A DNA stretch of 64,000 nucleotides, taken from NCBI GenBank assembly GCA_036346225.1, contig JARFIW010001104.1, forward strand, positions 5,358,001-5,422,000, given 5' to 3'. The translations under genes and the position numbers were made by a program. Position 1 is the stretch's first letter. Each line of letters begins with the position of its first letter. The stretch comes from Platerodrilus igneus (lineage: Eukaryota; Arthropoda; Insecta; Coleoptera; Lycidae). Below the pieces are notes generated by a model, which was not told the origin of the DNA, did not search any database, and saw only the letters and a program-made list of their open reading frames with translations. Shown here one piece after another: positions 46,031-57,984 of this stretch.

Positions 46031-46306
46031 TAGCCATACTCGGCCCCTACATTTGATTTTTTTTTTAACGCTTTACCCAAAAGTACTACATTAACCAGGA
46101 AGCAAGTTTTTACCTGTAAATTTTAAATTCTGAGGAGTCCTTACTATTTCAAACAAGGTAGGGATCTTTAACGTGCGTGACAACGTTTACACATGAATCC
46201 TACATATTACCCTCTCTTCTGAATGAAGACGAGGACGTAGGTTAAGAATCAAACCCGGACCTTCGGCATAGTAGTCACACGCAGACCAACTAACCCACAG
46301 ATCCGC
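46031..46306 (-). mobile_element. tRNA-headed SINE, reverse, diverged (copy S8)
   Basis: Starts CTACATTTGATTTTT, has GTAGGGATCTTTAACGTGCGTGAC and ends with the reversed B and A boxes (AATCAAACCCGG, CAGACCAACTAACCCAC). It shows more substitutions than the other copies. Confidence 0.85.
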
Positions 46307-46501
46307 CCCGGCATAATTGACCACGTCGTTTCTCTTGATTTCAGGTTGAATATTATCTTCTCGATCTGAGTGTCAGCAAAGAGATTCAGCATGGCCCCTC
46401 CTCTTCTGCCTTTCTATTAATCTTATCATTGAAAAGTTATCCTCTCAACTAGCGATGTTTTACTTAGATAATGGGAAAATTACAGAGAATCCAGAAGAAA
46501 G

Positions 46502-46798
46502 GCGGCTCCGTGGCGTAGTTGGTGTGCGAGTGACTACTATGCCCAAGGTCCCGGCTTCGAATCCCGACACGGTCCCCTTGAAAAATGTTAGGCGAGCATT
46601 TTTCACAAAAATACGCCCTTGTTCGAATGAGAAGTAAAATGAAGGTTCCGTGTGCGTAGGTGTTGTCGCGCATGTTACAGATCCCTACCTTTCTTTGAAC
46701 AGCAAGGGTTTAGCAAAATTCAAAATTTTCCAGGTAAAAGTCTCGCGTCCTGGCCAATGTAGTACCTTCGGGTGGAACATTGGAAAACAAAATGTAGG
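46502..46798 (+). mobile_element. tRNA-headed SINE, type 1 (copy S9)
   Basis: Complete copy with head GCGGCTCCGTGGCGTAGTTGG and B box GGCTTCGAATCCCGACACGG; ends CATTGGAAAACAAAATGTAGG. No clear target duplication. Confidence 0.88.
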
Positions 46799-47019
46799 GA
46801 TATCCGGCGCAAGTTCTGAACTAATCTTCATTTAGTGCAGTGATATTTGACTGTCTGATATAATAAGACTATTGTTTTGTTAATGGCTATACAACTAATA
46901 GCTCGATTTGTATAGGTGAATAAGCTCTTATTATTTTAAGAGTTTATTTACTGATACATCTTGTGTTTTATTGTGTTCTACACAAATTCCTTATTGCGAA
47001 CTGCAAATAACTTGTCTTG

Positions 47020-47068
<49 letters not shown>

Positions 47069-47085
47069 TTTTTTGGAACAAATTA
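46799..47085. repeat. Unassigned sequence with a (TA)n microsatellite
   Basis: A pure TA tract occupies 47021-47060. Nothing else recognised. Confidence 0.8.
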
Positions 47086-47089
47086 ATAG

Positions 47090-48480
47090 CTATTTGTTAA
47101 GAATATATTATACTTTGGAGAAGGATTCCATAGAATCCGGAAAAGTACCCATGATTGAAGTGGTGTTCCCTCTCTGAATTGCGAAACCAATCTTTTGAAA
47201 TGAAAATAAACGTGACTTGGACTCTCCATTGTGTAGTGCCAGAGACCACCGAGTTTAGTCACGAAATCCAATGCTTCGCTGCACCTAGGTTCTGACGTTT
47301 CAACTGCAAAATGGAAAAGCTGAAATTCTGTTCCATTACTGAGTGCTACTTCCTCATTGTTGTTGCTGCCGCTTTTTAGCAACTACTTCCTGCAATGTCA
47401 TATAAACATTAAAGGGGACAAGTGTGTTGGAGATCGTTGCACCCCACACCAAACACTGGCCATTTTCTCAAGGAATTAGAGTCATTCCATTAGCTCGCAT
47501 TCCGTCATCCCGAAGTAGGCCTTTAGGTTCCAAACGACATGAAATTTATTTCCGAGGTTAAGGAACGTATAATTATTAAGATATTTTCCTGAAGTCTGAA
47601 AAAACGATATCACCCTTTGGCCATCTGAAGTCATAAGATCCATACGCATTAATTTCTTTGTCGCTTTAATCGTAGTCCCGTTGTGATCCTGAAATTGATG
47701 TTGTCTAGAAAAGTTCCTACTGATCTGAAAGAAGGGTGTAAAATCATGAATTCGATTCGTGTTTTTCTGGACCATAGATATTGCCTTCCTTTGGTCGTCG
47801 ATGACGTTGTTAAGGGTTTTTATTAGACGGCATACGTCTATGTTGCCCGATAGCGTTACAACTGGGAACAGGAGAAGGAATTGATTTGAAGTTTAACTGA
47901 TTCTAACAAGACATTGCTTCATCAAGGTACGGACTTGTTAACTATTCTGATGCCGTACGCTGAGCATCATGTTGCCAATCGCTGAAACTCCATATGTTGG
48001 AGAAAACATAAATCCTGAATATTTCTTGTGTCAATTAGGCCGAGTCTAATTGGACGGTTAGCTTTGATGTATGGAACTGCATCTAACTGACAATTGAGCA
48101 GTTGTTCGAAAGTTGACTTGATTTTGTAATTTACCGAATGAAGAACAGTCTTTATGTCGCCACATGAGAGTAGTTCTCAATAACTACTTCAATTTTGAGA
48201 TTCCGAAACAATAACATAGCAAGAAATAAGGACTGTGATATATTTTTATCTCGTTTACACGATCGAAAAGAAATGCTAATTCTTTTTCCTTTCCGTCCAA
48301 AACTTCTTTGGAAGCGCCATTGATGATAGGAGCCCCAAATAGTGTCAGTTCCGATGTAACTTTAATTCCTGGAGATACCTTTTCCAATCTTTTGTTAGTT
48401 TCCCGACTTAGGGGTTTGTCACAGTAGAGCACGCCTTTAGATGGAATAACAGACAGACCAAATATCACTGCACTGAGTGA
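47090..48480 (-). mobile_element. Third-lineage LINE fragment, post-RT region, decayed (P2)
   Basis: Minus-strand pieces: 48468-48184 (PSKGVLYCDKPL, SELTLFGAPIINGASKEVL, FLLCYCFGISKLK), a middle stretch with ANRPIRLGLIDTRN-like residues near 48040, and 47382-47083 (EALDFVTKLGG, SPSHVYFHFKRLVSQFREG). They follow in order as the conserved region downstream of RT in the lineage of P1, on the opposite strand. Stops and frameshifts throughout. Confidence 0.65.
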
Positions 48481-48503
48481 CGATTAGTTCAGAACTTGCG
48501 CGC

Positions 48504-48884
48504 TGAAGTATAACAGGCTATTGAGAGCACTGCTCGTTGAAGATTTTGCAAGCTATGGTGAACACTGCCAGTTGATTCTATAGGCTATGGGGAGCACTAA
48601 AGAATGTCTTTCGAAGAATTTGCAATTATATTTATACACCTGCATTTCCTATGCTTCCTGTGTTGAAAAACGTTAATGATGTCTTTAACCAATGAAATTG
48701 TGTAAAAGAATATCCAAGTTGTGTTTGACCAATGAGCGTGCTGATTTTTGGGTACCACAAAAGTTAGTTGGAAATTCTCGCGATTCTTAGTTTGTTCTGT
48801 TTTCAGCTCGTGTACTTTGATGTAGTCAACTGTAATTCTTTAGTTTGTTGTGTATTCAGCTCGGGCATGATGATATAGTCAACA
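48504..48884 (-). repeat. 3' LTR of the gag-protease element
   Basis: Shares with the right LTR AGAGCACTGCT, TTAATGATGTCTTTAACCAA, TTGACCAATGAGCGTGCT and CAGCTCGTGTACTTTGAT. The inner edge is exact (TGTTGAC on the minus strand at 48884); the outer edge is approximate. Confidence 0.9.
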
Positions 48885-48979
48885 CCTCCTCGCTGAAGAG
48901 TGTAGCGTAACTAGGTTGTTACGAAAAAGTGGCGGCGCCATTGTTGTCAAAATATTTGAGCCTGTGGCGGCGTTTGTGT

Positions 48980-49675
48980 TTTCGCTTTGTGCGGCGGGTT
49001 TCTCCATGATCGCCTGCTGCTGGATGGGATGATTGTGGTCGAAAGGGTATCTGTTCTTGGGACATCCATTCACAGGTATGCTTTTCTGATTGTGCACCTT
49101 GCACATAATGGGGCAGAACGACGCGGGCTGCGTGGTTAGCTCGTGGTCTGCATGTTTCGGTGTCCAGTGATAAAAGGCTGGTGTTGGTTATGGTAGTTGG
49201 TTGGGCTGACCTATCCATTAGTGGTTGGATTTCTTCTTGAAGGCTGCTGGGCAAGAATTTGTCTGCGAACTGGTTAGTTGCAGTTGGCGTTGGTGGTCCG
49301 TTGGCGGCGACGGACGTCACCGTTGTGTGGCGGCGTTGGACCTTTCCATGGTCGTCTACTGCTTGGTAGGATAGTTGTGATTGAAAGGGTGCCTCTTCTT
49401 GTGACATCCGTGTACAGGTATGCTTTCTGGTTGTGCGCCTTGCACATAATTGGGCAGGTCGACGAGGACTGCGTGGTTATCTAGTGGTCTGCATGTTTCG
49501 GTGTCCAGTGGTAATAGGCTTGTCCTGGCTGTGGTAGTTGGTTGTATTGACCTATTGACTACTGGTTGGAATTCTTCCCGAAAGTTGCTGGGCAAGAATT
49601 CAGCTGGAAGCTGGTGAGTGGTAATTAACGTGTGTGGCCTGTTAGCGGTAACGAGCGTCACCGTTTCGTTCCAGT
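48980..49675 (-). repeat. 341-bp tandem duplication after the protease
   Basis: CATGTTTCGGTGTCCAGTG occurs at 49151 and 49492, 341 bp apart, with whole units alike. A third partial unit lies at about 48980-49090. The minus strand keeps open frames through both units (49865-49356 and 49407-48919). They encode the repeated words LDTETCRP, NHA and YVQGAQ, a Thr/Pro/His-rich linker of unknown role. Confidence 0.85.
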
Positions 49676-49995
49676 GGAGCATCTTACGGTTATGTGCTCC
49701 GAAATGTATAGAGCTTTGTTTATAATCCATCGCCACTTTCTGGCATTGAAACCAAGATTTACCTGGAATGATATCCTCAGCGGGGTTTGCTACTACCAAG
49801 AAGTTTTCGTGGTCCGTCACTTTTCCAAGGGTGAATGGCGTGCGGAACTTGCCTTTGATTGCCATTTATGTCTCTGCTTCAGCTAGATAGGCGGAGGCCT
49901 GGTAGGGTTTTACCCGTGAACCTGCGGGTATTCAATCTTCTCTTATCATGCACGTCAATCCTGTATCTAGTAGTGCGTTGAAGGTTATATTCTGT
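49356..49995 (-). pseudogene. Retroviral-type aspartic protease remnant
   Basis: LLDTGLTCMI, the D-T-G active-site loop, is readable at about 49990-49960. An in-frame stop near 49867 separates it from the frame starting at 49865 (KGKFRTPFTLGKVTDHENFL, DIIPGKSWF). The IIPGKSWF segment corresponds to the conserved Gly-rich alpha-helix region of such proteases. RT should follow but the duplicated linker is found instead. Confidence 0.75.
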
Positions 49996-50038
49996 ATGGT
50001 GACGGGGATCCTTGCTAATTGGTCATCGTTGATAATGT

Positions 50039-50955
50039 TTAGTCACGCCAGTTCATTTCACCCGACTGGGCTGTAGTCTGGTGTTGCTCGACCGGTGGGT
50101 CGTTTCCCGACGCATTGGTTAGGCAGTCTTGGTGCCAATGTCGCTGTGGACAGAATGCGCATCTTGGTAGCTGCTCCGTTGTTCGTGGAAATCTAGTTGC
50201 TGGCGTGGGGACGGTTGTCCAGTTTGCTGCCTCTGTTATGTTTTCTTCGATTTTTATGAGGCTGGAGACCAGTTCCCATATTGTTGTCGGCATGTGACAC
50301 TGAATTGTATTCCTCAGTGTCGGTAGGAGGAGATCCGATAACAGCTCCATGTCCCGGTTGATGTCTAGCTTTAGGCAGTAGCTTTGCTTCGCCTTATTGC
50401 CGAGGAAGACGGCTACTGATTGAGACGCCATCTGCTTCTGTTCATAGAACTCAGAAGTTATTTTGGCTCTGATGGTTGGACTGTCGTACTTGTTCAGAAA
50501 GAATCTTTTGAATTTGCTGTAGGAAGGTTGAAGCATCGTGCATGCTTCTAACCATGTGATCGCTTGGCCTCGGAATTGAGCGGTTGTTGTAGGTACATAC
50601 GCGTCCATCACTTCCATTGTTAAAGGAATTCTGCGGCATCTTCCAGAAGGGTGCCAGAGAATGTAGGTTCTTCTGCTACGGAGGTGGCTGTGGCGACGTG
50701 GTACATGTCTTCCACGAGTGCCTTGATTGTGATCATTTTGTTGGTTGGTTGTGTTTGCTGAGCGCCACTGGGTTGTTGCAGTCCCAGAACTGTTGGTGGT
50801 TGTGTGACCTCTTGGGTTGGACGCCGCCAGTTGGTATCCGGCTGGACGTGTGATGTCGTTTGACTCCTCGTCTCGGGCATGTTGTTGGTTCTTGCAAGCG
50901 TGCTGTTTGCCAAATCTTTTGTGAAGACGGTCCCAAATTGAGCGCCACTTGACAT
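50039..50955 (-). pseudogene. Gag of the gag-protease element
   Basis: Frames 50955-50620 and 50617-50039 are nearly contiguous. The first is Thr/Gln-rich and ends SGTLLEDAAEFL. The second has the gag core (FRGQAITWLEACTML, YSKFKRFFLNKYDSP, EQKQMASQSVAVFLGNKAKQ) and a zinc knuckle-like CAFCPQRHWHQDC. A single frame break near 50618 separates them. It is similar to the Ty3/gypsy-type retrotransposon gag domain. Confidence 0.8.
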
Positions 50956-51089
50956 TGTTCGAGTGGGTGGCGTCTGAAAGTATGTAGGCTTGGCTTGTTC
51001 ATTTGTTTAATAGGTATAAGCAAAAGTAATTATAAGTTCCATAAATACATGAAAATACAAATAAAATAGTTAAAATTAAATGATTATAA

Positions 51090-51605
51090 CAGTTTGAAGC
51101 AGTTCGGAAGTCTTCGATAATCTTCTGAACTTTTCGGAAGGCTTCGTGGTTGCTTGTGGAACCAAAATAAACTGAAACACTTATTGAATGAATGTATATA
51201 CAGTTTAAAGAGGGTGTAAAAGTCTTCAGCAATCTTCGGAACTCTTCGGAAGGCTTCGAAATTTACTTATGAGGCCGAATAGAAACTTGAATAATGGTAG
51301 TTAGAAAATATTTACAGTTTGAAGTTCAGAAGTCTTCAGTTTGTCTTCGGAACTCCTCCTAAGGTTTCGGAATTTATTTGTAAGGCCCAGTGAGAACTTG
51401 AACCACGATAGTTAGGAAATATTTGCAGTATTAAGAGGCCCAGACGTCTTCGGTGGTCTTCGGAACTCTTCGAAAGGCTTCGTGTTTTTCTTGTGAGACA
51501 ACGTGAGGGTATGAAGAATAATGGTGTGGGCGTATGTACAGGTTGAAGGGATTCGAAGGTCTTCGGTGATCTTCGGAAACCTTTGGAAGGCGTGGTGGTA
51601 GTGGT
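51090..51605. repeat. Leader tandem repeat, five units of about 112 bp
   Basis: Units start at 51090, 51201, 51315, 51426 and 51539 (spacings 111, 114, 111, 113), each opening with CAG(T/G)TT-type sequence and containing GTCTTCGG.NNTCTTCGGAAC and GGAAGGCTTCG. The fifth is truncated. They lie between the 5' LTR and gag on the minus strand. Confidence 0.92.
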
Positions 51606-51803
51606 GCCTTAGGCCTAGTCGAGTGCGTCGCTGTTGAACTGTACGGGGATGTGGGCCCGGTGGTAGAGTTGACAGACGCAATCACAATAACGACTTGTCG
51701 GTGGAGTACGGAACGGAGCTTAACGCCCATACGTAGTTTGTTAACTATTGATTGACAAATATAGTGACGTGCCCCAGGTACGGCGGTGGACAGCATCACC
51801 GTC

Positions 51804-52186
51804 GGAGAATACGCAAGCTATGGAGAGCACTGCTGTTGAAGGTATTGCAGGCTATGGTGAGCATTGTCAGCTGATTCTTTAGGCCATGGGAGCACTAAGG
51901 AATGTCTTTCAAAGAATTTGCAATCATATTTATACATTTCCATTTCCTATGCTTCCTGTGGTGTAAAACGTTAATGATGTCTTTAACCAATGAAATTATT
52001 GTGTTTTAATTTTCGAGTGGAAAAAAATCTTCAAATTATGTTTGACCAATGAGCGTGCTAAAAAATGAGTTGGAAATGCTCGCGGTTCTTAGTTTGTTTT
52101 GTTTTCAGCTCGTGTACTTTGATATAGTCAACTGCAATTCTTTAGTTTGTTCTGTGTTTAGCTGGGGCATGGTGATATAGTCAACA
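51804..52186 (-). repeat. 5' LTR of the gag-protease element
   Basis: Direct partner of 48504-48884; ends TAGTCAACA on the plus strand at 52186. Small indels and substitutions against the other LTR show an old insertion. Confidence 0.9.
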
Positions 52187-53749
52187 CTTTGGTCTAGGTA
52201 TTATGTAACAATAATGCTTTTGTCTGTCGAAAAGAAAATATATAATCTTCAGGTGTTATGTGCCAGTGAGGAAAAAAACGTTTAAAGGAAAGAAGATGTA
52301 AACCTTATAACTGAGTGGTTGTTGCACTAAACTAAAGACATGTTTGTTGTTCGAGGTACTAAATGATATGTAACTGTCGTAGGTCATTATGCATAAGTCA
52401 AAAAGGTTTTGAATAAATATTGCATTATGTATTCTACGTTCTCTGTTTATTTATGCAGCCTCATTTTTAAGAAGTAGCTTTCTCGCCGTTTGTCGATTAA
52501 TTTTTCCCTACACTTATAAATAAATTACATGTCCAACGAAGATTCGCAATGATCTTTTCTAAACACATAAATCAGCGAAGCAAGCGTCGTGCACTTTTCG
52601 AAAAGCAAATGGAAAGCAGAACTTCTTCTGTTTATTATTCAAACACTCAATAAACATTTTGCATCAGACCTATACGAATTCACTATATTTATCTTGAACA
52701 TAAACCATGCCCCGTGCGCACCATATGTCGCTCAGCCCTAACCTATCTCAACCCTCCTTAAGTTTACTCGACATTACTTTGCTTATATTACAAAGAAACA
52801 TCATCCATCCCAACGAGCATCGTAAACTATCATCTCAGAAACCTTCAAATTTTTACTGCTTATTAATTAATGCATTTCGGAAGCCCGAGACCCTTTTACT
52901 CAGAAACATACACCCTCACATTTATATCCCTTATATCCCTTAATGAGTGCAAAACTTTTTCAAAGCGTCTGTTTGTGTCAACTTTTATGATAGCGAGATC
53001 GTTTTATCTTAGAACCAGAAACGGGCACATTTAAATATAAAAGCATTTTTTGTTTAGATTGACTTAAAATTCTGGGACAGGTCAGAAGACGCCAACCGTG
53101 TTATATAATAGCCTGAATACAAATGTAGGGAGTGTTTACATTTAAATCAAGCAGGACCACCCTTATGCAATATGCCCTTATAAACCAATAAAGTATTTTA
53201 AACACTGACATTGTTTGAAGGTTTTAAAGCTAACCCATAATAATCCTGATTTTATTTTTTGCTACAAATTAGTCTCGAAAACAGCTGAAACTAATTTATT
53301 AGCACACAATATAAAAGTTTTCAAAAGTCTTCAATGAACAGTCAGTCCTTCAGATCAATGAAATTCTCTCACGATAGACATCTAGCAAAAGGTTTCGAAA
53401 CATAAAGATGATTTAAATTTATAAAAATATATAAGCTTAAAAACCCCTTAGTCGAATTAAAACAAAATATTGGAGATGTCGTAAATAAAGATGCCCTCTG
53501 CATCCGCGCAGATGCTTTCAAAGTCTGTTACAAATAAAAAAAAAATAATCAAGAAAATATTAACGGCACGTGGGGAGCTGTTTGTGGAGAGAGAAGGTCA
53601 CCAATCTGATGTTACACAATACATTATAATATGAGTAGGGACTGCTGCATTTGCGGCCACGTCCCAAATACACCACCCGAATGTACTACATTGGGTTTAA
53701 ACGCGTAAAATAACTTGCTCAAAAATATAATTTTTAGAAATTAATTCAT
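52187..53749. other. Unassigned AT-rich stretch
   Basis: No supported gene; the frame at 52707-52943 (+) has no motif. A short piece at 53669-53692 (CCACCCGAATGTACTACATTGG) matches the 3' end of the SINE, reversed. Confidence 0.35.
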
Positions 53750-56700
53750 CATCATCATTAGGTCTTCAATCCTGGAACTGGTTAGAATTGTACCCTCATT
53801 GTTTCCTATTCTGAACTAACCTACACATTTCCCTGAAATTTGCAGGCTGCATCTACCACTATCTGATCTAGGTCTATATCTACCTCCTTTTTCCAATCTC
53901 TGCTTGTAATGTATCCCGTACTATTCCCCAAAAATGCCTTAGGACGTATTCTGCCCTTATATTTCCCCTATTCCTTTTCCACAGATATCTTTATTCCCTT
54001 ACTATTTCTATAACCTATTTTTTATTAACTTTGTCTGTCCATGCTATCATTTTCATACATCTGAAGCACAACAACCCAAAAGACAGCTACCGCTTTTCTG
54101 TCTGCTTTTCCTACTGCACGTATTTGATAGGCATACTGTGCTGTACTCCATATATATGCTTCCAACAATTTTCTTCTTGTTTCTATGTTTGTTATCTCTG
54201 ATCATAGGCGCTGTCCTTTCTTGTTAGATGCAGTTCGGTTCCCTTCTATTGTTTTACAATTATACACCCTATTTCTCCGACATTCAGTGGTTGTGAAAGA
54301 GGCGACACGGCCGACTGCTTGAAAAATGGCAGTTGAGCATTTTTCACAAAATTACGCCCTCGTTCAGATGAGAGGTTAAGTGGAGGTCCCGTGTGTGAGT
54401 GTTGTCACGCACGTTAAAGATCCCTACTTTGCCTGGAACGGCAAGGGTTTGGCCAAATTCTAAATTTCCAGGCAACAAAAAACTCGCCTCTTGGCCAATA
54501 TAGTACCTTCGGGTGGAGCATTGTAACTGTAAATGCACGGCTTGAAAAGAGGGTAAGCAGCCTGTGGCTGCCAAGTTCCCCCAACACTTGAACATAATGC
54601 CGATTTATTATTTTTTCCAATATATCTTTTCGCACAGTCAACATTAGTTGCAGATATTTCACTACCAACACCTGTAGTTGTTTAAAATAATCATCAGATT
54701 TATATGCGCTTATTTCTTCGTCATTAAGTTTTCCGCAACAAAACTGGTTGGATGTGTACCTCCATTTAATTGTATTCCGAGCTAGCCTACACAGTTCCCT
54801 GAAATTTCCACACAGTCTATATACAGCTCGGTTCCCTTCTATTATTTTCTCATTATATGCCCTATTTCACCGAGATGCAGTGGTATGTGAAGGGGGTTAA
54901 GCAGCCTGTGTCTGCCAAGATCCCTCAACACTTAGACATTTGCCGCATTAATAGTTTTTCAGTAAATTAATATTATTTGAGAATATTGCACAACCTATAC
55001 CTGTAGTTGCTTATAATAATTATCATGTTTAGTACAGTTATTTTTTTCATCATTAGTTTATCCGTTTTGGGACTGGTTGGATACGTACCTCATTGATTTC
55101 TATTCTGCGCTAGCCTACTCATTTCCATGAAATTCATACAGCCTACATTTTTTACTATCTGTGTACAATAGTCTAACCTAGATCTACATGTACTTCTCTT
55201 TTTTTCCTATCTCTGCTTCTAATATATTCTGCACTATTCTCTCATGCTGTATTATGTGGCCTATCATCCTACCTCTCCTATTTTGTACTATTTTACACAT
55301 ATTTCTTTCTTCCCCTACCATTTTTAGTATCTCTTTGTTCTTAACTTTGTATGTCCATGATATCTTCATCATACGTCTGTAGCACCACATTTCTACCTTT
55401 ATCTCGTCCGCTTTTCCTACTGTCCAGGCTTCACAGCCGTACAGTGCTGTACTCCACACATATGTTTTAAGCAAAGTTTTCCTTGTTTCTATGTTTGTGG
55501 TCTTTGAACAAAGTAGTTGCTTTTTCTTGTTAAATGTAGCACGACCCTGTGCTAATCTTTGTTTTATATTTTTTGCGCTTTCCCATCTTGCGTTATTTGG
55601 CTTCCTAGGTACCAGAATGCCTTAACCTCTTGTAACTTTTCGTTGCATATTTGTATTCTTGTTTTTGATTTATTTTCCCTTCTTTTGCATACTAGAACTT
55701 TAGTTTTATTTTTGTTAATTTTCATACCATATCTCTCCGTTAGAACTGTTTCCATTTCATTAAGAGCAGCTTCTAACTCTTTGTTGCTAGATGCTAATAC
55801 CGCTATAACATCTGCAAATCTAAGCTTATCAATCTTTTGTCCCTGCATATTAACTCCAAATGTCTTCCTTCATTTGACAGTATTCATTGCGTCTCCAATA
55901 TACAAGTTAAAAATTAATGGGGATTGAGCACATACCTGCCTCACCCCTTTCCTAATATTAACTTCTCTACGTTCCTGCTCCAATTGTATTACTGCTGTTT
56001 GCTCTTTGTATAATCTTTTGATTGTTTCGAACATTTTTTCCATTTTTTGTCGAATGATTTTTCCAGATCTACACATTTTTCGCTTTTTCTATTGTTTTCT
56101 CCATTATCACTCTCAAAGCTAAAATAGCTTCCCGTGTTCCCCTGTTTCGCCTAAACTTAAATTGATCTTCTCTTAGAATTTTTTTCGCTCGTTTTTTCAT
56201 TCGTCTTTGCACAATTCTAGTTAATATTTTTGTCACGTGTTCTGTCAAAATTATCGTTCGACAATTCTCACATCTATCCGAGCCTCTCTTTTTTGGTATG
56301 GTTACTATGATGTTACGTTTGAAATCTTTGGGTATCTCGCCTGTCTCATTCAGAAGCTTACAAGTTGGAAGGGACGTTCTGTTACTGCTTGTCTAGCAGC
56401 TTTTAGAGCTTTTGCTTGTATTTTATCTGTACCCAGCGCTTACCATTTTTCAGACCCTTTATTGCTAATTCAAACTCATCTCTAAGTATAGGATATCCCA
56501 AGTCATCATTTTCAGTGTCTGATTCCTGTTCTAATGCAGTTAGTTCCTCTCTTGCATATAAATTCTTCATATATTCTTGCCATCTACCCACTTTCTTTAC
56601 ATTTTCTATAATGACATTTCCTCCCGCATACCTTATACTTTTGCTATAAAGTTTTATATCCCTAAAATTCATTTTAATTAGTTTGTATGCTTTATCTGTC

Positions 56701-57747
56701 TTTTTTATTTCCATCTTAATTTGTACCTTTTTGCTCTTTTCATCAATCCATTGTTTTTTAGCTTTCCTGCATTTGCGAATAATTTCCCATTTTATGGCTT
56801 TGTATCTGTTTTCCCGTTTCGTCTAATTTATTTTTGTATTTTTACCTTTCTTCTGTTAAATTCAGGATATTCTTTGTTATCCATGGTTTCTTATATTCTA
56901 TTTGGGTATGCCCCAGAACATATCTGGCGGCCATGTCTAAGCTGGACTTAATGTTATTCCATTTTGTTTCTACTTCCTTAGTATCAGAAATTTTCCCGAT
57001 ATCTTTCAGCAATTCATTTTACTTTTTTTCAAATCTTTCGTGAATATCTTTATCTTGTAGTTTATCAAAGTCAATGTGCCTTTTTCCATTTCTTTTTTTT
57101 CAAATTTTTATATTTAAGTGCGGTCTTCATAATTACGATGTTGGGTCAGTGCCTACATTTGCTTTTACTTAATTCCTAAACTGTTGTCTAACAAGAATGT
57201 AATTTATTTGGTATCTTCCTATATCCCCTTGGCATCTTCCACGTATATCGTCTTCTAGCATGATATTGAAATGTGTTTGTGATGATTAGATTGTTCTTGT
57301 CTCAAAATTCTACCAGCCTATTTCCCTTTTCGTTTCTTGTACCTAAACCAAATAAACCTAATTCCGCTCCTTCCTTACCCTCACCTACCACTGCATTAAA
57401 ATCCCCGTAATTATTAAATTTTTTACGTATTTTAGTATGTGTTCGATATCTTTGTAGATCGCATCTACCTATTTGTCACTGTAGCTTGACGTGGGTATGT
57501 ATACTTGTATTATTTACCGGTTTAGATTCAAATCTAACCATGAGTACTCTTTCGTTCTTTTGTAAGTAATTTTCTACACAGTGTCCTATTTTTTTTTGCT
57601 TAACTATCCCCACACCCGAATTTCCTTTCTCTGCTTCTGTATGAATTACCTTGAAGTCCCCACTCCAAAACTCCCCCGCTTCTGGCCACCGAACTTTGCT
57701 GATCCCTACTTGCTTCATGCTTCTAACATTCCACGCTCCGACTCGCA
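53750..57747 (-). mobile_element. LINE-B copy B2 with modules D and C
   Basis: Same order as B1: module C (53750-54700, with SINE S10), module D (54720-55045), then RT and endonuclease on the minus strand up to the coding start at about 57747. The start reads LRVGAWNVRSMKQ. The 5' UTR is absent, so B2 is 5'-truncated at the ORF start or lost it later. Confidence 0.85.
54309..54536 (+). mobile_element. tRNA-headed SINE, type 2, head deleted (copy S10)
   Basis: It enters at ACACGGCCGACTGCTTG, past the B box, and has the full body with CACGTTAAAGATCCC and end CATTG..ACTGTAAATG. It lies at the TTGTGAA(G/A)GGGG site of module C. Confidence 0.88.
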
Positions 57748-57751
57748 ACAA
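55070..57751 (-). pseudogene. LINE-B B2 endonuclease-reverse transcriptase, broken
   Basis: The endonuclease start 57751-57476 has an in-frame loss of about 18 residues between SMKQVG and ISKVRWPE. GDFNAVVGEG, absent from B1, is kept at about 57403-57374. RT pieces include 56714-56403. The palm frame 55848-55564 reads LRFADVIAVL, with Val replacing the second catalytic Asp. The C-terminal piece 55474-55184 has YGCEAWTVGKAD and WCYRRMMKISWTYKV. Many frameshifts. Confidence 0.88.
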
Positions 57752-57895
57752 GCGAATTTTTTATTAAAGAAGTGGCAGTTTTTGACATGCAAAACGACGA
57801 AGTATGGCATGAAATATACGAGCGTTTCGCGGCAGAAATGCCGTGGCTGCAATGATAGGTTAAGTTACTGTTAGAAATAGATATTATTATTAAAA

Positions 57896-57984
57896 AACAC
57901 AAATCACTTAACCCACATATCAGAACAGTCTGCAATAGTTTTAGCAACAACTGTTCTGATATGCGTGTTAAGTGATTTGTGTTT
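57896..57984. repeat. Hairpin-forming inverted repeat between B2 and B3
   Basis: ACACAAATCACTTAAC..CATATCAGAACAGT (57896-57929) pairs with its reverse complement at 57950-57984, about 34 bp with a few mismatches around a 20-bp loop. It could be a tiny foldback element or template-switch product. Confidence 0.8.

Larger units (their letters stand above)
48504..52186 (-). mobile_element. LTR retrotransposon with gag and protease only
   Basis: Direct LTRs at about 48504-48884 and 51804-52186 are alike over some 380 bp. A purine tract (AGCGAGGAGG on the minus strand) directly precedes the 3' LTR start TGTTGACTATATCA. Inside, in order: a leader with five tandem repeats, gag, an aspartic protease, then a duplicated linker ending at the 3' LTR. 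No reverse transcriptase, RNase H or integrase was found in the 2.9-kb interior, so any mobility depended on another element. No target duplication was identified. Confidence 0.85.

Noticed and set aside
51090..51605. Regular repeats considered as a CRISPR-like array
   Set aside because: Units are about 112 bp, diverged and contiguous without unique spacers, in an arthropod LTR-element leader.
52707..52943. 78-codon plus-strand frame
   Set aside because: No recognisable motif and no conserved copy; compatible with chance.
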